NCBI GenBank assembly: GCA_002432805.1
Contig: DJGV01000010.1
Coordinates: 1-64,000 of the forward strand
Length of the DNA stretch: 64,000 nucleotides
Direction: 5' to 3'
Origin: Fervidobacterium sp. UBA5837
GTDB lineage: Bacteria; Thermotogota; Thermotogae; Thermotogales; Fervidobacteriaceae
Part shown: positions 59,082-64,000 of the stretch, piece after piece
Layout: every line of letters begins with the position of its first letter
Numbering within the stretch: position 1 is the stretch's first letter
Program-made: the position numbers and the translations under genes
Notes under the pieces: generated by a model
The model's input: the letters and a program-made list of their open reading frames with translations, nothing else
The model's database searches: none
Told to the model about the DNA's origin: nothing

Positions 59082-60128
59082 TTACCTTTTACCAGTTGAC
59101 TTTTCTATCAACTTTCTCATCAATTCGTCGCAAGTTTCTCCCCTCAAACCGGGAACGTCTGCTAAGTTTACAAGCATTCTCATGAGTGCCTCAAATGAGT
59201 CTTTTGGAACGACGTTTGATAGTTTGATGAGGTTGTTTGCAACTTGGTCAATGTTATTCGTTATTTCAAAGATCTGGGAGTCGTCAATTGTAGAGAAGTA
59301 ATCAACTATTCTCACGAGAATTCCATTCGCTTGGTGGATATCCAAATTCTCTGGTATGTTGCCGTTGATGAGTATGTCGGTTGGACTGTATATCTGTGTT
59401 GAGACCATTTTGTCGATGAAGACTTTAGCTGCCTCCGGGCCAACTATACCACTTGAGAGTGTGTATGCGTATTCTTCTCTATCTTCATCACTTAGTGCAG
59501 ATAGTACTTTACCTAATTTGTACCAACTACGTGGGCTTGGTTTTATTGATGCTTTTAGAGATACTCCACCATGTACTGAGAGAAACTCCGGGTATTTCTC
59601 GATGAAGTCGATTATGTCTACGAAAAGATTGTTTTCTCTTGCCCATTTAACCCATTCATTTGGTTCTGGATGTACTTCAAATATGAAAAATCTTGAAAGG
59701 AACGCTGGATCAGTTATAAGTTCAACTTGGTCATAGTTTTCGTCCGGTGGATTCATCGATGCCATGATCCATGTACCTTCAGGAAGCATGTGATTGTGTA
59801 TTCTCTTGTCAACAAGCAATTGCATTATTGCATTTCTGATGCTTCTATGTGCTCGATTGATCTCATCAAGTAAGATTATAACGTTGCCATCTTCTGGCCA
59901 CCAATCTGGTGGAAGGAATTTGGTCTTATTTTCATCTCTCGCAGGAAGCCCTATCAAATCGCCTGGCTCCATCTGTGAGAGAACCAAGATGGTGAGTTTT
60001 CTACCTGTTTCTTTAGCTATGTCGCGTGCGATATCGGTCTTTCCAACTCCGAAATGCCCGATGAGCAAAGGTATCTCGCCACATGACATAATCTTTTCAG
60101 ATAAATATTTCGCCTCATTTACTGTCAA
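59082..60128 (-). CDS. MoxR-like AAA+ ATPase
   Basis: A 348-residue AAA+ protein. Walker A is GHFGVGKTDIA (about residues 23-33), Walker B IILLDEINRAHRS (about 86-98), sensor 1 ASMNPPDENY (about 124-133), and LSRFF acts as arginine-finger-type sensor (about 147-151). MoxR proteins usually act as chaperones with a von Willebrand factor A partner; none is adjacent. TTG start with GAGGTG seven bases upstream. It is separate from scpB by about 70 bp. Confidence 0.85.
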   Translation of the reverse strand: MTVNEAKYLSEKIMSCGEIPLLIGHFGVGKTDIARDIAKETGRKLTILVLSQMEPGDLIGLPARDENKTKFLPPDWWPEDGNVIILLDEINRAHRSIRNAIMQLLVDKRIHNHMLPEGTWIMASMNPPDENYDQVELITDPAFLSRFFIFEVHPEPNEWVKWARENNLFVDIIDFIEKYPEFLSVHGGVSLKASIKPSPRSWYKLGKVLSALSDEDREEYAYTLSSGIVGPEAAKVFIDKMVSTQIYSPTDILINGNIPENLDIHQANGILVRIVDYFSTIDDSQIFEITNNIDQVANNLIKLSNVVPKDSFEALMRMLVNLADVPGLRGETCDELMRKLIEKSTGKR

Positions 60129-60199
60129 TGTACTGCACCTCTTTTTGTTTATCTGTAGTATTTATCTACCACCAAAATATTCCAAGGCTTTTCGTTCAA

Positions 60200-60880
60200 T
60201 TAGATTGATTCATCTTCTCCATTATCTTCCAAAATATCGAGATTCTTGAGATTTTCGTCTTGTACTACCTTCAGTCCTTTTTCCTCGGATTTCTCGGATT
60301 CAAACATGTCTCTCCACGCACTTTCAAAAGATACTCCACCGGCTTGTTTGATGAGTTCTTCTATCATGCTTTCGTCTTTGAATGTGTCTGTAAGGCTGTA
60401 AACAAAGCTACGTCCAGATTTCCTACGCTTTATGACCCCGGAAATCAAAAGCTGCTTCATCAAATTGGTCGAATCTTTACCACGCATGCTATCGATTTCG
60501 AGTTTTGTTGCCTGCCTTCTTACAGCAAGGAAGATTGCAATTTCAAGTTGTGACGGAGATAGACTACCAAGATTTCTACGTCTCGCAACTTTTGAAACTG
60601 TATCTGAATACTGCGGTTTTGTGTAAAATCGATAGTATCCCTCTATTTCCTTCAGCTCTATACCGTGGTTGTCTCTGTTGTATGAATTCTTCAATTCTTC
60701 CACAATTGTTGCAATTTCTTCTTGATCAAAATTAGTCAGTTTGGCAATCGTTTCTCTATCTGCACCTCTCGATGCAAATATTATTGCCTCTATAAGAGCA
60801 GTCTTATTCATGTGTTGGAACTTATCACCATTTTTTTCATCTTGTTCCCCGTGTTTAGCATGTTCATCACGTGGTTGCAT
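60200..60880 (-). CDS. scpB: chromosome segregation protein ScpB
   Basis: 226 residues forming two winged-helix domains (LIEAIIFASRGADRETIAKL, about 29-48; LSPSQLEIAIFLAVRRQATK, about 103-122; GVIKRRKSGRSFVYSLTDTF, about 146-165). With ScpA it links SMC heads in the condensin complex. The first ATG overlaps scpA by 14 bases. Compared with B. subtilis ScpB it has extra residues at both ends, the C-terminal one acidic. Confidence 0.88.
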   Translation of the reverse strand: MQPRDEHAKHGEQDEKNGDKFQHMNKTALIEAIIFASRGADRETIAKLTNFDQEEIATIVEELKNSYNRDNHGIELKEIEGYYRFYTKPQYSDTVSKVARRRNLGSLSPSQLEIAIFLAVRRQATKLEIDSMRGKDSTNLMKQLLISGVIKRRKSGRSFVYSLTDTFKDESMIEELIKQAGGVSFESAWRDMFESEKSEEKGLKVVQDENLKNLDILEDNGEDESI

Positions 60881-61541
60881 CGTTCTTCACCACTTTTCTT
60901 AACACAAGATCTTCATCTAAGTCGTATTCTTTCAACCTCAGTAACTCCAAGATAGCCAAAAATTTGACTATTATCTCGTACCTTGAGTTACTATCTCTGA
61001 GCAATTCGAGCAGTTCGATACTTTCATATCTTTCTTTTATCTCTTCCATCGTCTTTTCAATTGAGTAATTTTCTCTCTTTATCACGTACACTTTTTGCTT
61101 TACATCGACCTCTTGGAGTGCACTCCTAACTACGTGGACGAGTCTCTTTTCGTCAATTTTTGGGAACACGTACGGTACTTTAACTGGGTACTGGTCTACA
61201 TCACCTTTTTCTGATATGACCTGTGTCAATTCTTTTAGTTTGGCATATTCTTCTATCCTTCTAAAGAGTAGTTCTCTTTTGTATTCGTATTCCCTCTTTT
61301 CATTCTCGCTCATAGAAGGTAGTAAACTTTTGGATTTTAACTCCATCAGATAGGCAGCTGTAGAGATAAACTCAGAAGTAACATTCAAATTGAGCTCGCC
61401 CATCTGATTGACATAACGCAAAAAATCATCCGCCAGTTGAGAAATTGGCAGTTGGCGGATGTCTATTTGCTTTTTTTGTACTAAGTAGACCAACAAATCA
61501 AGTGGGCCTTCAAACTCTTCAAACTTGAATAATAGTTCCAT
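60867..61541 (-). CDS. scpA: chromosome segregation protein ScpA
   Basis: A 224-residue kleisin of the bacterial condensin. The N-terminal FEGPLDLLVYLVQKKQIDIR (about residues 10-29) and ISQLADDFLRYV are the strongest family marks, and the C-terminal LAILELLRLKEYDL (about 195-208) forms the winged helix that grips SMC. Overlap with scpB supports co-translation. No smc gene is in the window. Confidence 0.92.
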   Translation of the reverse strand: MELLFKFEEFEGPLDLLVYLVQKKQIDIRQLPISQLADDFLRYVNQMGELNLNVTSEFISTAAYLMELKSKSLLPSMSENEKREYEYKRELLFRRIEEYAKLKELTQVISEKGDVDQYPVKVPYVFPKIDEKRLVHVVRSALQEVDVKQKVYVIKRENYSIEKTMEEIKERYESIELLELLRDSNSRYEIIVKFLAILELLRLKEYDLDEDLVLRKVVKNDATT

Positions 61542-61550
61542 TATTCGAAA

Positions 61551-62156
61551 TCAAAAAAACCCTTCTTCTTCTACTATCGATTCATATGGAATCTCGTAGA
61601 CTTCTAATATACCTGCAACGCTTTCTGCATCCTTACTATCAACTTTTATCGAAACAAGCCTGCTGCCGTCATCTTTTAGAGTCAAGATAGAAAGAATGTT
61701 TATCTTGTTGTTTGCGAGTACGTCTATAACCTTTCTCAACTCACCTGGCTTATCTTGCAATGTAAGATTTATCCTTATGCCATGTTCGTCCATTGCAGCG
61801 ATCTCTGTCATCGCTTCAAGTACTTCTTGGATACTGAGCACTCCGACTACCTCACCGTTGGAATTTACTATAGGAAGAATAGTCTCTTTGTTCTCAATTA
61901 GCATCATAGCGGCTTCTTCTATCGTTGAATCTTCAACGATGTAAAAATCGGGGAAAACAGTGTATTCTTCAACCTTTTCTTCCATTTCGACCTCTTTGAT
62001 GATTGACTTATGGATAAGTCCGTCGAATTTTCCGTCCTCATCGATGACTACACAATAATCGGTTGAATACTTTCTCATCTCGTGAAGTGCTTCTGAAATC
62101 GGTGATGAATTTTTCACCTTTGGAAAGAATGTGTTTACCCATCTAACTGCTCTCAT
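61551..62156 (-). CDS. CBS-pair plus ACT-domain protein (AcuB-like)
   Basis: 201 residues: two CBS motifs (ISEALHEMRKYSTDYCVVID, about 20-39; IEEAAMMLIENKETILPIV, about 79-97; GEVVGVLSIQEVLEAM) and a C-terminal ACT domain (INLTLQDKPGELRKVIDVLA, about 128-147). Such proteins sense adenylates and amino acids; AcuB has been linked to acetoin use, but no acetoin gene is near. It lies ten bases upstream of scpA on the same strand. Confidence 0.85.
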   Translation of the reverse strand: MRAVRWVNTFFPKVKNSSPISEALHEMRKYSTDYCVVIDEDGKFDGLIHKSIIKEVEMEEKVEEYTVFPDFYIVEDSTIEEAAMMLIENKETILPIVNSNGEVVGVLSIQEVLEAMTEIAAMDEHGIRINLTLQDKPGELRKVIDVLANNKINILSILTLKDDGSRLVSIKVDSKDAESVAGILEVYEIPYESIVEEEGFF

Positions 62157-62213
62157 TTATGTATACCTCCCTATATCAGCATTATGTGGTTGTACGCAAT
62201 TACTTGCAAGTAC

Positions 62214-63191
62214 TCAAAAGTAATAATAATAAACCTCACCACTATCTGAGCAATAGACCGCAAATCCATTGTTTAGTTTGAAGATTTCGATTGGATATTC
62301 ACCCGTAGGATATGTTTCTACGTTCTTACCGTCTGTTGTGATCATCACTTTGTTGTACGGTGCACTAATAGCAACTATGTTTTCTCCAACTTTTGCAATA
62401 GCAGTTGGTGTGTAGGGAGCTTGGAAGGATGAGATAATGTTCTCGCCATTCAACGTGTATACTTTTGAATTGGACATAGATGCTACAAGATAATTCTGGC
62501 CATCAAAATACGCAGAAGAAATATACGACGAGAGCTTGATAATCTTATTTGTCTCAAGGTTATACACCTGCCCACCTCTTGTATCAATTAAGAGATTACC
62601 AACCAATAACGATGGTGTAGTTAGTCCCAAATCTTTTGGCTCCTCACCGATGAATTCTATATCGTACGAATCGTTCCAAATGTATGTGCCAAACACCTTC
62701 CCATTCCAAGCATATATGTACGCAGGTGAGCCTACAAACTTCCCAGAAGAAACTTGCTTTAAGTCTGTATCGTAGATATAAAACTGTCCGCCTTCCAACA
62801 ATACATATACGTTTCCATTACTCATAACACTACCCTGTATTCGTCTATCGAATTTCACTGTCTTTAGAGCCTCACCAGCTAAAGAAACCTTTGAAATATT
62901 TGGTCCTGTACGATCTACAGTTATATAACTGTGTTTTAAATCGTAGACTTCTATGACGAAATTACCGATGTAGTTGTAGAAAGCCAATATTTGCTTTGTT
63001 GCGAGTTCATATACCGCCATCTTTTTTCCAAACGGGTCTATGAATATAACCTCGCCGTTCATTCTAAAATTCCTGAACGAATACTTTATACCAACATATG
63101 TTTTTTCAACAGTCACGGCCTGTGCAATTTGGGCAATTGAAAAAAGAGAGATGGTCAATAAAAGAATTATGGTTAACTTAGTTCTTTGCAT
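62214..63191 (-). CDS. secreted beta-propeller-like protein, unknown
   Basis: 325 residues with a clear signal peptide (residues about 1-25, cut after AQA) and then only beta-strand repeats resembling propeller blades (AVYELATKQILAFYNYIGNF; VYVLLEGGQFYIYDTDLKQV; VYNLETNKIIKLSSYI). No catalytic motif is seen. It could be a periplasmic or outer-sheath scaffold protein. Its start overlaps the end of coaBC by 19 bases, so it is co-translated with a CoA-pathway gene, which looks accidental. Confidence 0.7.
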   Translation of the reverse strand: MQRTKLTIILLLTISLFSIAQIAQAVTVEKTYVGIKYSFRNFRMNGEVIFIDPFGKKMAVYELATKQILAFYNYIGNFVIEVYDLKHSYITVDRTGPNISKVSLAGEALKTVKFDRRIQGSVMSNGNVYVLLEGGQFYIYDTDLKQVSSGKFVGSPAYIYAWNGKVFGTYIWNDSYDIEFIGEEPKDLGLTTPSLLVGNLLIDTRGGQVYNLETNKIIKLSSYISSAYFDGQNYLVASMSNSKVYTLNGENIISSFQAPYTPTAIAKVGENIVAISAPYNKVMITTDGKNVETYPTGEYPIEIFKLNNGFAVYCSDSGEVYYYYF

Positions 63192-64000
63192 ATTCTCTTC
63201 AACAACTCCTCTGCGATTTCTTCTTTTGTGCCATCTAATTGTACCACGGCCTTATTTTTGAAAATTAAGTAGACGCTATTTCTGTCACTTCCCATGGCTA
63301 ACCGTGCATCGTTGGCAACTATTAAATCGGCATTTTTCCTTCTCAACTTCTCAAACGCATTTTCTACAACATTTTCCGTTTCTGCTGCAAACCCAACAAC
63401 AAATTGGTGCTCTCTTTTCGACATACCTATACTGTACAATATATCCGACGTCTTTTCAAGCTCGATTGTCAATTTATCGGAAGTCTTTTTTATTTTCTCT
63501 TTTGAAACCATCTTCGGTGCATAATCTGCTACAGCTGCGCACATTATTAGTATATCATAGTCTTCCTTTTTCTCCAAAACCGTATCGTACATTTGTTTGG
63601 CAGATCTTACTAAAACTACTTCGTCGACGAAGTACGGAAAGGTTAAGCAAGTTGGACCAGTTACAAGACATACTTGCGCTCCAAATCTCTTTGCTGCTTG
63701 TGCAATCGCATATCCCATCTTACCACTAGAGTGATTTGAAATGTACCTAACTGGATCAATTTCCTCTTGAGTTGGTCCAGCTGTCACAAGAACTTTTTTG
63801 TTTTTTAACAACTTCTCACTCATGATAACCTTAAGAAATTCAATGACCTTTTCATTTTCTGGATACCTACCTTTGCCAACGTCTCCACATGCAAGATGTC
63901 CACTCTCTGGTTCAAGTACATGCCAACCATGCTGACGCATCTTTTCGATATTTTCCAGAGTCAACTCGTTTTCGTACATGCGTGTATTCATAGTAGGTAC
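63173..64000 (-). CDS. coaBC: CoaBC, C-terminal part (phosphopantothenoylcysteine synthetase/decarboxylase), cut by the window edge
   Basis: The visible 276 residues cover the end of the CoaC flavoprotein domain, with PTMNTRMYEN (the PxMNxxM substrate motif) at the window edge and SGHLACGDVGKGRYPE (the CGD motif), and the whole CoaB domain: KKVLVTAGPTQEEIDPVRYI, NHSSGKMGYAIA and MCAAVADYAPKMVSKEKIKK. CoaB joins cysteine to phosphopantothenate with CTP; CoaC then decarboxylates it. The frame is open to base 64000, so the ATG at 63991 is internal and the true start is outside. Confidence 0.93.
   Translation of the reverse strand, partial: VPTMNTRMYENELTLENIEKMRQHGWHVLEPESGHLACGDVGKGRYPENEKVIEFLKVIMSEKLLKNKKVLVTAGPTQEEIDPVRYISNHSSGKMGYAIAQAAKRFGAQVCLVTGPTCLTFPYFVDEVVLVRSAKQMYDTVLEKKEDYDILIMCAAVADYAPKMVSKEKIKKTSDKLTIELEKTSDILYSIGMSKREHQFVVGFAAETENVVENAFEKLRRKNADLIVANDARLAMGSDRNSVYLIFKNKAVVQLDGTKEEIAEELLKRICKELS

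Noticed and set aside
63173..63991. Stand-alone CoaB starting at ATG 63991
   Set aside because: The frame continues to the window edge and contains the CoaC substrate motif just at the ATG, so the gene is a bifunctional coaBC cut by the window.
1..64000. Intact insertion sequence, prophage, integron or defence island
   Set aside because: No transposase, integrase, phage structural gene, Cas, restriction-modification or toxin-antitoxin pair could be identified in either strand.

Overview
The window comes from a thermophilic bacterium of the order Thermotogales, most likely Fervidobacterium or a close relative. The basis is the moderately low GC content, the very tightly packed co-directional genes with frequent ATGA-type overlaps, common GTG/TTG starts behind strong AGGAGG-like sites, two maltose-type sugar ABC operons, and the gene families present (SecA, GlpX-type FBPase, PduL, Na+-pumping decarboxylase, IadA, Tdh/Kbl). 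The genus is inference; no rRNA gene is present to confirm it.

Layout. 0.1-2.3 kb (minus): two-piece LysO-type exporter and asnS behind a leader hairpin. 2.5-5.1 kb (plus): NlpC/P60 peptidase, an unknown anchored protein and glpX. 5.2-12.6 kb (minus): a complete disaccharide operon of LacI regulator, binding protein, two permeases, beta-phosphoglucomutase and GH65 phosphorylase, with three palindromic operator-like sites upstream. 12.9-20.7 kb (plus): acetyltransferases, YqeH GTPase, PduL, HD-GYP protein, DnaN, a pseudopilin, an orphan ABC ATPase and a membrane zinc peptidase. 20.8-26.2 kb (minus): methylmalonyl-CoA genes in two transcription units, one with epimerase and decarboxylase subunits, the other with the B12 subunit of the mutase, MeaB and a DUF2520-type protein. 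26.4-30.0 kb: two cNMP-fold proteins and SecA. 30.3-38.0 kb (minus): 2-oxoacid:ferredoxin oxidoreductase subunits A and D, the membrane beta subunit of the decarboxylase, isoaspartyl dipeptidase, a double cNMP-domain protein, and threonine degradation (kbl, tdh). 38.2-39.6 kb: a membrane protein and a decayed stretch. 39.6-46.3 kb (minus): an amino-sugar operon of ROK regulator, GH3 hexosaminidase, ABC transporter and SIS isomerase. 46.6-64 kb (mostly minus): housekeeping genes (Crp/Fnr, manA, fapA, panD, histidine kinase, nadE, coaE, pgi, apt, PiT, tRNA-Thr, scpAB, coaBC).

How the genes fit together. Sugars enter through two ABC systems and are split by phosphorolysis or hydrolysis. Amino acids and peptides are handled by IadA, Tdh/Kbl and the 2-oxoacid oxidoreductase. 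Succinyl-CoA can pass through methylmalonyl-CoA to propionyl-CoA with Na+ export, but the large mutase subunit and the thiamine-binding oxidoreductase subunits are not in this window. PduL could make acyl phosphates for ATP.

The most unusual items are an ABC permease with a beta-sandwich, carbohydrate-binding-like insert; a lone RNA hairpin resembling the right end (omega-RNA 3' end) of an IS605-type element without tnpB; and a cNMP/helical/cNMP architecture that occurs once as one gene and once split over two overlapping genes. No CRISPR array, rRNA operon, prophage or intact insertion sequence was seen.
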